Shown here: one piece after another, positions 23,481 to 33,785 of the stretch
Layout: every line of letters starts with the position of its first letter
How positions within the stretch are numbered: the first letter of the stretch is position 1
Origin: Trematomus loennbergii
Taxonomy: Eukaryota; Chordata; Actinopteri; Perciformes; Nototheniidae
Direction: 5' to 3'
Assembly (NCBI GenBank): GCA_012861695.1
Contig: JAAOOA010000060.1
Location: 1,357,501 to 1,421,500 of the forward strand
DNA: 64,000 bases
Notes under the pieces: model-generated
The model's input: only the letters and a program-made list of their open reading frames with translations
Database searches by the model: none
What the model was told of the DNA's origin: nothing
Translations under genes and position numbers: made by a program

Positions 23481-24160
23481 CCCAGGAAGAAGATCTATTG
23501 TGCAGTCGTAAGGGCGATGAGGGGGCAGAAAAAGGGCTCGCTGCTTGCTGAAAACCTCTCCCAGGCTATGATAAACCGGAGGGACAGCGGACAAGTTGAG
23601 TGGCTCCTGCTGAACTGGGGAATACCGACCTCTGCTGGGGGAATTGCAGACCGCAGGCATGAAGAGTGACAAAAGAACTCCAACTCCTTACTTGATTCTC
23701 CGACCAGTCTATGTGGGGGTTATGCAGTCTTAACCATGACTGGCCCAGAACTAGGGTGTGTGAGGGAGGACATGACGTGGAACTGAATCATTTCATGGTG
23801 ATTACCGGACAGGACGAGATGTAGGGGTTCGGTGACATGGGTAACGTGTGCCAGGAGCTTCCCATTCAGACCTCGAGCATTGAGAGGAGCTGTCAGAGGT
23901 TGAGTTGAGATGCCGGCTGAGACAACCAGTTGGGCATCCAAAAAGCTCTCATCAGCCCCAGAGTCCAGTAGGACAGGCAGAGAGAGAGACTGTTGGTTTA
24001 ACAACAGTGTGGCTTCAAGTGGCTTGCGGGTCTGGGGGGTTGAGGAAGAAACAGCCTTGCTCACCAGTATCCCCACCTTTACTGGCGAGCACCCTCTTTT
24101 GGGCGCTGGGGGCATGTGTCCACGAAATGACCGGAGTGAGCACAGTAGACACAAAGTCCT
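23470..24160 (-). pseudogene. Gypsy zinc knuckle, aspartic protease and start of pol
   Basis: A CCHC zinc knuckle (C-x2-C-x4-H-x4-C) is readable near 24,150-24,105 in a frame shifted from gag. The frame 24154-23720 holds LPVLLDSGADESFLDAQLV, the protease active site (DSGA), and ends at a stop after MVKTA. Beyond it, in other frames, is the spacer before reverse transcriptase ([24 protein letters not shown] in pieces). The sequence then jumps to integrase near 23,450, which marks the deletion of RT and RNase H. Confidence 0.75.
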
Positions 24161-24206
24161 TCTCTTATTCTCCGGAGACGTTCTTGGGGAGTGAGTCGGG
24201 CTCTGC

Positions 24207-25103
24207 CTAGCTGCATCGGTTCCTCTGAAGACAGGAGAGGAGAAAAGACTTCAGATGGGGCACTGGGACTTGGGAAAGTTTCCGACCTGAATCTTGCGAG
24301 AGGAGACGAGACAGGGCGAGAGTGGAGTGACCCAGGAGATCGGCTGGCTCTTTCCCTACGGCGCTCCCTAAGGCGATTATCAGTCTTATGGCTAGAGAGA
24401 CCAACTCATCCAAGTTAGCTGATTCGTCCCTCACTGCTAACTCATCCTTAACCGAATCAGTTAGCCCTGTTTGAAAAACCCCTTGAAGCGCTGTGTCATT
24501 CCAACCCGCCTCTGCAGCTAAGGTCCTAAATTCCACTGAGTATTCGGCTACACTACGGGAGCCCTGTCGCAGTGAGAGGAGGCGTTTAGTAGCGTCCCTA
24601 CCGCTGACGGGGTGGTGGAATACTTTCTTCATTTCCTCTGCAAACTCTGGATAAGAATTACAAAGGTTGGACTGACTCTCCCATACAGCTGATGCCCAGG
24701 CTAGGGCGCTACCTGTAAGTAAACCTATCATATAACAAATCTTAGCTCTGTCGTTAGCATAAGTAGACGGCTGCTGCTCAAACACAAGAGAACACTGCAT
24801 TATGAAAGACTTACATGTCCCTAAGGCACCTGCGTACCGCTCTGGAGTGGGAATATTAGGCTCACGTGAAGGGAGAGCGGGCTGGGCTGGAACCGGTGCT
24901 AACTCTTGTGGGGGAGCTGGATCTTCAGGAGCAGGCGGAGCAAGATGAGTTGAAACCAGGTTGAGGTGATGTCCCATCTGTGCTACGTTGGCTAGTGATG
25001 CAAGGTTATCCATAACCTCTCTGAGCATCTGGTCATGCCGGCCCACGAGGACGCCTTGGTTGGAGAGAGCCTCACGAATTGGGTCCGAGCCTGCTGGGTC
25101 CAT
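24207..25103 (-). CDS. Gypsy Gag (capsid) protein
   Basis: This is a 298-codon minus-strand ORF whose ATG lies about 16 bases inside the 5' LTR boundary, giving a very short leader. Gag packages the element RNA. The N-terminal 70 residues are predicted helical. The capsid domain starts near residue 90 (PERYAGALGTCKSFIMQCSL) and includes YMIGLLTGSALAWASAVWE, an EMKKVF..P segment and a SVAEYSVEFRTLAAEAGW segment, as in sushi-type Gag and its domesticated RTL/PEG10 relatives. The C-terminal zinc knuckle lies beyond the stop in another frame near 24,110-24,150, so a frameshift has cut the ORF. The N-terminal capsid part is intact. Confidence 0.8.
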   Translation of the reverse strand: MDPAGSDPIREALSNQGVLVGRHDQMLREVMDNLASLANVAQMGHHLNLVSTHLAPPAPEDPAPPQELAPVPAQPALPSREPNIPTPERYAGALGTCKSFIMQCSLVFEQQPSTYANDRAKICYMIGLLTGSALAWASAVWESQSNLCNSYPEFAEEMKKVFHHPVSGRDATKRLLSLRQGSRSVAEYSVEFRTLAAEAGWNDTALQGVFQTGLTDSVKDELAVRDESANLDELVSLAIRLIIALGSAVGKEPADLLGHSTLALSRLLSQDSGRKLSQVPVPHLKSFLLSCLQRNRCS

Positions 25104-25119
25104 GGTGGCCAGATTGTTC

Positions 25120-25619
25120 TGTTAGGATTAAGTTTTAAACAGGACCCAGGCGCAGGCAATGACTGAAGATGTTTAAAAGGTTTATTGTTCGAGACTCAGG
25201 CGGGTTTGGAGACTATGGAGGTCCGGAGTGGAGGTAGGCAGTTCAGGCTGGACTGAGAAGGGCAGGCAGGTATGGTGAAGGAAGAAGCAGGCAGGTTGGC
25301 TGGAAGCTCTGGTGGCCGATGGCTGAGGGATCGCACTGGAAGTACAAGGAGAAACTAATTACAAAAAAGTACAGAATAACACGCAGACAGGATAACTGAA
25401 ATGAGCAGCCAGGAGGAGCAATACATACCACTGGTGTAGAAAACAATCTGGCGTGAGTTGCTGGGAGACTGGAGTAGATATACTGTGTCTTGATTGTGAT
25501 GAGGACAGCTGAGCCGGTCGCCAGGTAGTGCAATCAGGCTGCTGCCTGCAAGGGAAACCACACCCCATCCACACACACAGGGGAACAAACAACACAGGGA
25601 CACAGTTTGGGCCGTGACA
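25120..25619 (-). repeat. Gypsy 5' LTR (element on minus strand)
   Basis: 500 bp partner of the LTR at 22093-22591, followed by the TCCTG duplication at 25620-25624. Confidence 0.88.
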
Positions 25620-25624
25620 TCCTG

Positions 25625-26386
25625 AAGTCAAATTTAATACCTTTTAAGACCTTTTTTAAGACCCTTTCCATACATTTTAAGACCTCATCGCAACTTCAAG
25701 TTCTAACCGGTTACATTGGCGACACACTTTATTTACCTCACATTTACTATATACAGTATTTATTGTAAGATAGCATAACTAAACAGCTTGTGATAACTCT
25801 TTATCATAATTCAGATAGAACAAAGCACAAGAGAATGAATTGCGTGACCAACCCAATGCAAGGTTTATTAGAAAAAGAAACCATTAGAAAGTAGTATTTG
25901 ATTTAGGCATTGTTCCCAAGAGATAAAACAGACAGACTACTGAAGCCTCCTCTCCACATGAACTTCAACCTCTCTGTCAAGGTCAGGTTTAATGCAGTAT
26001 GCTGCTTTTTTGCTTCTTTCATTCCAGTAAAACTCCTCAGAAACCATTTGACCAATAAACAAAACAATTGACAAAACTTTGAACTATGAAATATATTACA
26101 TTTTGATGAGCTTCAGCGGGGTAATGCCATATACTGTAGGAGCTCCCTCACAAATACCCAGGGGTTAAATTGGGCCGGGCTGTCGGGGCTAAGCCCCAGC
26201 ACATAGGACGATGCTCTGACGTCATCACCCTCGCACATTTGTCATATGTTTACAAAAAACGATATATGTTAAGACTTTTCTCGTTCTTAATATAGACTAT
26301 ATTTAGGGTCGATATGTGTTGACTTTACTTTAAAATAGCAGATCTCTGTGACCGGATATTGTTTTTTTTGCTTAGTGAACGTGTGT
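25625..26386. other. Interior of the GGTAA-flanked element; otherwise unassigned
   Basis: It starts with AAGACC-rich terminal sequence (TTTTAAGACC repeats). GGGGCTAAGCCCCAGCACAT near 26,190 resembles another dispersed fish repeat. No gene seen. Confidence 0.4.
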
Positions 26387-26394
26387 CTCTTCCT

Positions 26395-27871
26395 CAGGGC
26401 CGGCCCTAGACTTTTGGGGGCCCTAAGCAAGCTTTGGCTTGGGGGCCCCCCTCACTCTAGCGCGTTCTCACTTCACACAACACAGAACCAACTTGTCTTA
26501 TGATGTTAGCATAAGCACACATATTGTATAAATAAGCATGTAAACACCGTGGACCTAACATCCTCTAGGGGGGTCCTCACCTCCTCTAGGGGGGTCCGGG
26601 GGAATGCCCCCGGGAAGATTTATTTTTAAATATTGAAGTTAAAAGCATCAATCTGGTGCACTTTGAGAGCAAAATTAACAGATCTATGGATACATCTCTC
26701 AACACCCATATGAAACAGAACTGTAAACAGATTTTTCTTTATGGATATTTTACAAATCACTCCCCTTTTAAACTGTATTCTTGTTTTGTCATATAGTATT
26801 TCATAACTGTTTCATTTATTCTCTCTGGCTGTCCATCTCATAATGTTCACATAGAAACTAGCTGTCAATAGGAAAAATCTGTCACAAAAAGAGGTTCACA
26901 TTTACATTCATGGCAACGTCAGTGGCCAAACAGCCACATTTACTGCTGCAAATACGTTCAAACATGCTGTCGACACGTAAAGCAGTGGCAACTATGCCAC
27001 CATTTCAGCTGACTTTTTCTCAGAAATACTGTCACATAACATCCATATATGTCAGTGCTAGGTTGATGCTTAGCTAAGCTAACTATGAAACACTTTAACT
27101 GACAGGACTCAGGATCAACTGTGTACTGTAAGGTAGCTTCTAGCTTCATGTCGAACAGTAAGTCAACATTTCCCAGAGAGCTTTCTTTGAAATCACCAGG
27201 TAACGCTAAAAAACATTACATTTAGATTGTATGACAAAGTGTTTATTTAATATATCTGGCTAGCTATAGCTACTTGCTAACGGTTTAGCTTACCCCCACG
27301 ATTCAAAGTAACGTCAACGTAGCTGTAATTTCTCCTGGCTCAAGTGCTGGCCTGGGGTTGTTGTGTGAGCCACCACTTGAGAATGGTCGTTTTTTAAGAA
27401 CAAATGTTCTTATGTCCATCTTCAAAAACTCTGAGTCTGAGACTGACAGTTTATTTTAAATATTGTCACAGCTCACAGGATAGGTACCTGTCAGCCAATA
27501 AGACAGATGTTTATTTCCATTCAACTCTCTGGTTGGTCTGGTGTCTTGCCTCTGTTGCATTCACTGAACACGGGAAATTACAATCCTGCCGTCCTCTCTA
27601 GTGTCATGATGAGGTTCAGGCAAAGCACGGTTAATGTATTATATGATTGACTCAATAATATAATACATGACTTTGAGAGTAGACAATCTAGGCATATTAA
27701 CACAATTAATTAAACAATAATTACTTATCACGGCGACGGTGTACTGAGATAAAAAACGGTGTACTGAGATAAAAAACAAAAAATTCATTTTCTATTTTTG
27801 CTAGGTGGCCCTTAGTGGCTGCGGGGCCCTAAGCGGCCGCTTATGTCGATTAATGGGTCGGGCCGGCTCTG
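26395..27871. mobile_element. Non-autonomous hAT element (hAT-E) with exact 8-bp duplication
   Basis: The ends are CAGGGCCGGCCCTAGAC and GGGCCGGCTCTG, inverted repeats with GGGGCCC-rich subterminal sequence on both sides. CTCTTCCT is duplicated exactly at 26387-26394 and 27872-27879. The 1,477-bp interior shows no transposase. It includes a GGTGTACTGAGATAAAAAAC duplication near 27,740-27,775. Confidence 0.88.
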
Positions 27872-27879
27872 CTCTTCCT

Positions 27880-28169
27880 TGGAGGAGCAGCATCGCCCGG
27901 ACTCCGCTGCTCCTCGGTGCAGAGAGTCTGCACTGCAGCGGTGTGTTTCAGCAACGTGCAGTCAGGGGAGGCACGGATTGGCCATCGGGAGAGTCGGGAC
28001 TTAAACGCCGCGGCTTTCTGGCTAGCACTTAGCATGTGGGACCGGACAACTTTGATTCGACAGTGGCGATTCTAGAGTCTGTGGGGGCCCCTCGAACCAG
28101 CTTTCATCACCATCAGTGGCGCCCCAACACACTCTTCCCCCCCCCCAGAGCGGAGCAAGGCAACGAAAC
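27880..28169. other. Interior of the outer element, no gene
   Basis: GC-rich segment. AGTGGCGATTCTAGAGTCTG at about 28,061 resembles another hAT-type end (CAGTGGCG...), but its partner was not found. Confidence 0.35.
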
Positions 28170-28173
28170 TTAA

Positions 28174-28898
28174 AGGAGAGGTATCATGCTTTTCCGGTTA
28201 TTACCCGTCCCCTTGTGTGTTATGAAGGTTTTTATGCATGTAAACGGTGTGCAGAGTCAAAACCCTCAAAGTACACCCTATAGCAAGTAAAACTCTAACA
28301 CAGAAAATACCTCCCCAAAACGCCTCGTTGGAGATACGTCATTGTCCATTGTTTACTTCCTGGGTACTGTGACGTGTGAATGGCCAGGAACGAAATTGAC
28401 CAATCCACGGACTTCCTCACACACAGGCAGCTCTGCTGATTTCTCCTCCCTGGCTGCAGGCTGATAACAGACAGTTGGGATCGCGGCCAAATTCTCTCTG
28501 CAGACCCATTCTCACAGCGTTTATCAACCTTTTTCTTACTCAATATCAAGCCACACTTATTGTTTTTAATTCGGCTGTGAGTTTGTGTGTGCTCAGGATG
28601 AGTTTGGCTGTGTTTCGCTATGTAAACAAGGAAACAACACCTCCACAGAGCTCAGCGCGATTCACAACGTCCCGACCAATCAGAGCACACTGTGCTCACA
28701 GGGAGGGTGGGGGCTGGAGCTATTGGAGCTACAACGAGCCATTAAAGGCAGAGAGTGAAATTCAGTGAATACACATAGTTTACAGAGATGCTGTATGAGA
28801 AACTAATGTGAGTTTGGAAAAATGCACAGTATAAATCTATTTTAGTAGACCTCAACAATGGAATTATGATCAGTGGAAATGGCCATGATACCTCTCCT
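28174..28898. mobile_element. TTAA-flanked MITE, family 2, full length
   Basis: The ends are AGGAGAGGTATCATG and CATGATACCTCTCCT, perfect 15-bp inverted repeats, with TTAA on both sides (28170-28173 and 28899-28902). It is 725 bp, without a transposase. Partial relatives lie at 21,346 and 32,931. Confidence 0.85.
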
Positions 28899-29134
28899 TT
28901 AAAATAAGAAGCAGCATTTTACGGCGCACTATGCATGGGGCCGCCTTGAGGGGTTTCCCGACATGTCGTTGCAGTAAATTAAAGGGTGTTTCATGTTGTC
29001 GTTGCTGTGGACCTTCTTAATACCTTGGAAAATGCCGTTTAATACTTTTTCATACTTTTTAATAGCGTTAATTTTCGCTAAATTGATTTATCAACTTTTA
29101 ATACTTTTTAAGACCCTGCGGACACCCTGGGTAA

Positions 29135-29437
29135 GCTATTGAAATTCTGAATCCGTAGATGTGTCTCCCATCACCCAAAACCCCTGACTATTCTCTCAAC
29201 TCAGTATTTACATTCTTTAATTCAAAGAAAATCAATAATATCTTTAAAAACTACAAGTCCCTGTCTATCAGCTGTGCACTGCTACTTATCTACCAATTGG
29301 ATCAAATATAAAAGTCAGCCGAATTAGTATTGATACTGCAAGGAGACGCATTGTGTGAAGAGAAATTGAAGATTTGTTTAATTGCTGATATATGTATGAT
29401 CCACGTCACGTATTCAGTTTGGTGGCAGTTCTTCCAG
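29135..29437. other. Unassigned spacer between elements
   Basis: No gene or repeat recognised. Confidence 0.4.
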
Positions 29438-29900
29438 TGTTACGAACTCAGATACTCAGGGTATAGGACCCAATTGCACGACCCAGGAGACAGAGGTAAA
29501 GTATTTGTAAGATACTTTATTTTCAAATAGATTAACAGAAATAAACACTATCTAATCTCTAGATGAGATGACAAAAGGTGAACAAAAGAAAATCGCTCAC
29601 GTAGTGAGAACAAAAACATCTTGGTATCAAGGAGAGCATAGATCTGACCTAGGCATGAGACAAGACAAACTGACAAGGAACATTGGGAAACTGGGGAATT
29701 TAAACACACGACAACAAGACACAGGTGGAAACAATCAGGGGCGGGGCTGGTGCTGATGAGCACATAAAAGGTAGACAATCAGGGAGCCTGGAATGACAGG
29801 TAAACGGTGAGTGACAAAAACAAAACAGGAAGTGGAAGACAATACAACCATAAAACAACATCAAATGTGACTATCTCAACATTTCTGTCGGTGCACAACA
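29438..29900 (-). repeat. LTR of gypsy element 2
   Basis: 463 bp, beginning TGTTACGAACTCAG and ending GTGCACAACA on the plus strand. It is followed by a C-rich polypurine tract complement at 29901-29922. Confidence 0.8.
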
Positions 29901-30891
29901 GTACCCCCCCCCCCCCTCTAGGGCCGACTCCTGATGGCCCAGGCTGATTATAGAAATCCTGGATCAAAGTTTTGTCAACAATAAATGAAGCAGCTACCCA
30001 GCATCTAGCCTCAGGACCGTAACCCTTCCAGTCTACCAGGAATTGCTTCCCCCTCCCCCTATTACGGACCTCCAGTAGCTTACGAACCTTGTAAACCTCA
30101 CCACCCTCAAAGAACTGGGGCGGTGGAGGGGGCTTGGAGGCGGGAACAAGTGTGCTCTCACACACTGGCTTTATCTTACTGACATGAAACGTTGGATGCA
30201 CTCTCATAGTCCTGGGAAGTTGTAAGCGTACAGACACTGGGTTGATGACACTGGACACCGGAAAAGGACCCACAAATCTCTGAGCCAGTTTCTTAGAGGC
30301 GACATGGAGTGGTAAGTCCTTGGTGGAAAGCCAAACCTTTTGGCCTGGTCTGTAGGAGGGAGCGACCCTGCGATGGACGTCTGCAACAGCCTTCATCCGA
30401 GCTGAACTTCGGAGAAGAGACTGGCGAGCACCAGCCCAAACTCGGCGACAACGTCTGATCATGGCATGAGCCGATGGTACCGTTACTTCTTCCTCGTTGT
30501 TTGGGAAAAGCGGAGGCTGGAAACCATTGACACAATGGAATGGAGAGAGACCTGTGGCTGCCGTAGGAAGAGTATTGTGGGCAAACTCGACCCATGTGAG
30601 GTGGTCACTCCAGGTGGTCTGGTTCCGGGAGACGAGACAACGTAGCGTAGTCTCCAGTTCCTGGTTCAGACGCTCCGACTGTCCATTTGACTGAGGGTGA
30701 TATCCTGATGACAAGCTGACGGTGGTGCCTATGAGTCGACAAAACTCCTTCCAAAAAATGGAAATGAATTGTGGACCCCTGTCGGAAACAATGTCATTAG
30801 GGAATCCATGGATCCTGAAAACCTGATTCATCATGACCTCTGCGGTGACTTTGGCAGAGGGAAGCTTGGTCAATGGGATGAAATGGGCCAT
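29779..30891 (-). CDS. Gypsy integrase with chromodomain, N-terminus deleted
   Basis: This is an uninterrupted 370-codon minus-strand ORF. It begins inside the integrase core: [15 protein letters not shown] near residue 38 holds the second Asp of the DDE triad, and YHPQSNGQSERLNQELE near residues 65-82 holds the Glu. [20 protein letters not shown] follows at about residues 188-207, then the GPFPV segment. The chromodomain is at about residues 265-315 (KVRKLLEVRNRGRGKQFLVD, GYGPEARCW). The frame runs through the polypurine tract (Gly run) and about 40 codons into the LTR, so the natural stop has been lost or shifted. The first catalytic Asp and zinc domain are missing, so it should not integrate DNA. 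Confidence 0.8.
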   Translation of the reverse strand: MAHFIPLTKLPSAKVTAEVMMNQVFRIHGFPNDIVSDRGPQFISIFWKEFCRLIGTTVSLSSGYHPQSNGQSERLNQELETTLRCLVSRNQTTWSDHLTWVEFAHNTLPTAATGLSPFHCVNGFQPPLFPNNEEEVTVPSAHAMIRRCRRVWAGARQSLLRSSARMKAVADVHRRVAPSYRPGQKVWLSTKDLPLHVASKKLAQRFVGPFPVSSVINPVSVRLQLPRTMRVHPTFHVSKIKPVCESTLVPASKPPPPPQFFEGGEVYKVRKLLEVRNRGRGKQFLVDWKGYGPEARCWVAASFIVDKTLIQDFYNQPGPSGVGPRGGGGVLLCTDRNVEIVTFDVVLWLYCLPLPVLFLSLTVYLSFQAP

Positions 30892-30896
30892 CCCAG

Positions 30897-31127
30897 CTAG
30901 AAATGTTTGGTTCTAAAAACATTCTGAGAATGAGAACGTTGGGGGGCCCCACGTTTTTTTTTCAGCTGTTGCATCTGCGTAGAGATGACTTCCTGAAACT
31001 CTGCCTGGCGTCCTCCCAGCTCTTTTATTCCCTGGTTGGCTATGCCCAGCTGTTCCTCGTGGTGATATATCTTCACGCCTTGTGCTGACAGGGCGGCGTG
31101 AAGCGTTCTTGGGTCGGCTGGGTCCAT
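30897..31127 (-). pseudogene. Gypsy Gag N-terminal fragment
   Basis: 76 codons on the minus strand, starting MDPADPRTLHAALSAQGVKI. The start parallels the MDPAGSDP start of the first gypsy Gag, and again lies about 17 bases from the LTR. A coiled-coil-like segment follows. The last residues after QQLKKKR come from the deletion junction. Confidence 0.65.
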
Positions 31128-31175
31128 AATGGTCAGTTCGTTCTGTTACAAACTCAGATACTCAGGGTATAGGAC

Positions 31176-32047
31176 TAGGGATGTCCCGATCACCTTTTTT
31201 TGCTCCCGATCCGATTCCGATCATTTGATTTTGACAATCTGCCGATACCAATTTTTCCCGATCCGATCTTTATGCAATGCATTAAGAGAAAAAAAAGGAG
31301 AAAAGCATTCAAGTTGTCCCTTAAACCCCACGTTCTTCACCACAGATAACGGCTGGTCATCCAACGCGATGAATTCAGCTATCTTGGCTGTTATTTTTTT
31401 GGCCTTTTCACTGTTCTGGGGCAGTTTCTCTTTCCTTTTAAAAGTCTCTGAAAGTGTCAGTTGTTTCAGTGCCGTTACCCGAGTGGCCGCTGTGTACTCG
31501 TTGTGTTGTTGTTGGTGTTTGTTTCTCAGGTGGCGTATTAGATTGGTCGTGTTGAATGTAGCTCTGTTCTTTCCACCACGCGGAACCTCCGCCTTGCAAA
31601 CATTGCATCTGGCTGTTACACTGCCTTCGCTTTCAATTTTATAATACTTCCAAACTCCTGACATTTTCTCTGTCCCGACTCCCGAGGCACCAGCTGAACG
31701 TAGCCTCTTGTTAGCTTACTGCTACTATTAGACACTGCGCCCTGCCCACTCTGTTGCCAGATTTGAGAGAAATAAGCAACCAGGTCTATGAAAACAAGCC
31801 CAAAAGAAGCAACACATACATGATGTTGTGTAATTTTAAACCAAAACTAAGGCCTCAGGATGACTTTAAGATGTGAACATGGTCATTTTTGTTTTGTAAC
31901 ATTAAATGAAATAAAAAATATTTTAAAAAAAAAAAAAAAAGAAAAAAAAAATCCCGATCCCCGATTTTTTTCTCCCGATTCCGATCTTTTGAAAATCACG
32001 TGATCGGCTCCGATCCCCGATCACGTGATCGGATCGGGACATCTCTA
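31176..32047. mobile_element. hAT element (hAT-D) inserted in a gypsy LTR
   Basis: The ends are TAGGGATGTCCCGATC and GATCGGGACATCTCTA, inverted with one mismatch in 16. The LTR sequence TATAGGAC is duplicated exactly at 31168-31175 and 32048-32055. It is 872 bp, with a BED-finger ORF on the minus strand and long GATCCCGAT-rich subterminal repeats near the right end. The central and C-terminal transposase is absent. Confidence 0.9.
31221..31664 (-). pseudogene. hAT transposase N-terminus with BED zinc finger
   Basis: A 147-codon ORF starts MSGVWKYYKIESEGSVTARC. The BED finger is at residues 4-50: VWKYY aromatic start, C-x2-C (CNVC near residues 20-23), and H-x4-H near residues 45-50 (HLRNKH). 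The linker SETFKRKEK and AKKITAKIAEFIALDDQPLS follow, leading to the start of the catalytic region. The catalytic core and dimerisation domain are deleted. BED fingers in hAT transposases bind the element ends. Confidence 0.8.
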
Positions 32048-32071
32048 TATAGGACCCAATTGCATTGCGGC

Positions 32072-32926
32072 TAAAACATCCAATCACCGAGCTTCAACCA
32101 TAGCTGAGGATCTTGGGTAATCAGTTCAGTGGGTGTGTATCGCCTACGTCTGTTTCCGGTGACTTTATTTGAAATTCAGTTCCTGACGGACGTAAAAAAA
32201 GCCCGATATTATAGAATTAAACAAATAAATAAAAACAAGGATAATTTTGTGTTATTGTTGAGTAAATAACAGTATGTTATTTAGAAAAGAATAACAAATT
32301 AGAAGGAAAAAAAGATTTTAAAAATACAGATTTCAGTATTCTGAGACCCATTTATTTTCTTCACGGACGGCAAAAAAAGTCCGACATTATACGATTTAAA
32401 AAAAAACAATAACCGTGGCTTGATATTGAGTACGAAAATGTTTTTATGAACCACACAGCTTCGGTCTTCCAAGACCCGACCGGACAAAAAGACGTGGTGC
32501 AGGCACGAAACATACTACCAATAGAAATACATTGCTTTTAAAGTCGTTCTGTGTTGGTGAACACGAATCAATAGATTAAATGTCGTGACTATAACACGAA
32601 ATGCCGTAAGACTGGGTTGTTCACTCCGTTAGGAAGGTTCCTAAGCTAAACTGACAATTCGACTGCAGCCAGAGTATTCCTACACAAGATCAGAGTACTT
32701 CTTCCACCTCTGTCTGATTTCAAACTCTGAGTAAGTTTGCAGCTGTGTGTTTTACTTCACTTTGTTGTAAATAAACTGCAGCAGCTTGACCACAGAGCGT
32801 GAACGTTGTGATCAGCTGATTTTGCCTAGTTCTCCAGAGTGTGCGGGGCACAGAATGTGCACAGGGGAGTCTCCCTCCGCAGCCAGTTGGCGTAGTTTTG
32901 GCACAATTCCGTTGTACAGACCGACG
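32072..32926. other. Unassigned sequence with a small internal repeat
   Basis: CTGACGGACGTAAAAAAAGC at about 32,183 and CACGGACGGCAAAAAAAGTC at about 32,361 are related, as is the TTATA-rich text after each. No gene seen. Confidence 0.4.
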
Positions 32927-32930
32927 TTAA

Positions 32931-33090
32931 AGGTCCCATGTCATGGCCATTTCTACTGATCATAATTCCATTGTTGAGGTCTACTAGAATAGATTTACAT
33001 TGTTCAATGTTCCAAAATCACATTGGTTTTCTGCTACAGCATCTCTGTATAGTATGTGTTTTCACTCTCTGTCCTAAACGCCTTGTTGGA
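32931..33090. mobile_element. TTAA MITE family 2, partial third copy
   Basis: After TTAA (32927-32930) comes AGGTCCCATGTCATGGCC, then sequence parallel to 21,365-21,500 (CTGATCATAATTCCATTGTT). The end near 33,090 is not resolved. Confidence 0.6.
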
Positions 33091-33785
33091 GCTCCTACCA
33101 TCTGCTAGCGCTTGTACTGGCATATGATTTGATTGGCTGGCGTTTCCGTCGACGCTTGAAAAGTTTTTCTCAACTTTCAGAGCGAGCAACGGAGGCAAAG
33201 TGAAGCAACGGAACCACAATGCAGTTCGGCAAAGCGTGACGTCACCCCATTCAAAGTGAATGGGAAGCGTCTCCGTTGAAGCACGCGACGGAACCGTGTG
33301 GACGATACTTTAGTGACACAAGTGACGTTACGCATTTCAGATGTTTGCCGCACATGCGTACCTGCGTACCAGTTATGTGCACCCCTGTTAATAGTAAAAC
33401 CACAATGGATCCAGGTGGTTGTTTACGATCTTCCAGGTGCCAGCAAAAAGGCAGGACCATAGCAACGGGCTCAGACACACAACCTGACGTAAGCTTTAAT
33501 AACAGCAACTATGGAGCTAATTTCCTGCCATAACTCCACAAACAAACTAAACAGGTTTTACAAATGCCTCATGATTCACTAACAAACACAATGTGGTTTG
33601 CAAATACAAAACACCATCTACAAACTAATGCATTTAGTTTTGCAAAGAAAAAACGTATCTATCAAACAAACACATAACATTTTCTAATAAATCATGTTTG
33701 AGAGTACACAACTTTTTTTTACAACTACAACACTTTATTTTACAAGTACAAAACTTTTTTTTACAAGTACAAAACTTTTTCTTCT
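33091..33785. other. Unassigned, with LINE UTR scrap near 33,395-33,490
   Basis: ACAATGGATCCAGGTGG and TCTTCCAGGTGCC match text in the LINE remnants near 18,025-18,062. From about 33,700, TTTTTTACAAGTACAAAAC recurs in tandem two to three times before the hairpin. Confidence 0.4.

Larger units (their letters stand above)
22093..25619 (-). mobile_element. Ty3/gypsy chromovirus (sushi-type), both LTRs, internally deleted
   Basis: The two LTRs (22093-22591 and 25120-25619) begin TGTTAGGATTA and end CCGTGACA on the plus strand. The 5-bp duplication TCCTG flanks the element (22088-22092 and 25620-25624). On the minus strand the order is gag, zinc knuckle, protease, integrase remnant, chromodomain. 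Reverse transcriptase, RNase H and the first half of integrase are deleted. A C-rich run at 22592-22612 is the polypurine tract (read on the minus strand). This copy could move only with help from another element. Confidence 0.88.
22071..29129. mobile_element. Large TIR element flanked by GGTAA, carrying three insertions
   Basis: The left end is CAGGGTATATGCAGGA. The right end, read inward on the minus strand, is CAGGGTGTCCGCAGGG. Both are followed by TTTTAAGACC-type sequence. The direct repeat GGTAA flanks both ends (22066-22070 and 29130-29134). A 5-bp duplication would fit the hAT5-like group, but I infer this only from size. With the gypsy, hAT-E and TTAA insertions removed, about 1.3 kb of element remains, with no transposase seen. 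Confidence 0.5.
29438..32071 (-). mobile_element. Second Ty3/gypsy chromovirus, gag and pol mostly deleted, 5' LTR truncated
   Basis: A complete LTR (29438-29900) lies at the 3' side of this minus-strand element. The 5' side keeps only the LTR start (31144-31175), interrupted by hAT-D, and a short continuation (TATAGGACCCAATTGCA) to about 32,071. Between them are an integrase ORF and a short Gag N-terminus. Everything from mid-gag through RNase H is deleted, and the junction near 30,900-30,940 carries a short foreign repeat (GAACGTT/AACATTC type). Confidence 0.8.

Noticed and set aside
24207..25103. Domesticated Gag gene (RTL/PEG10-like)
   Set aside because: It sits between matching LTRs with a target duplication, and its C-terminus is cut by a frameshift, so it is an ordinary gypsy Gag.
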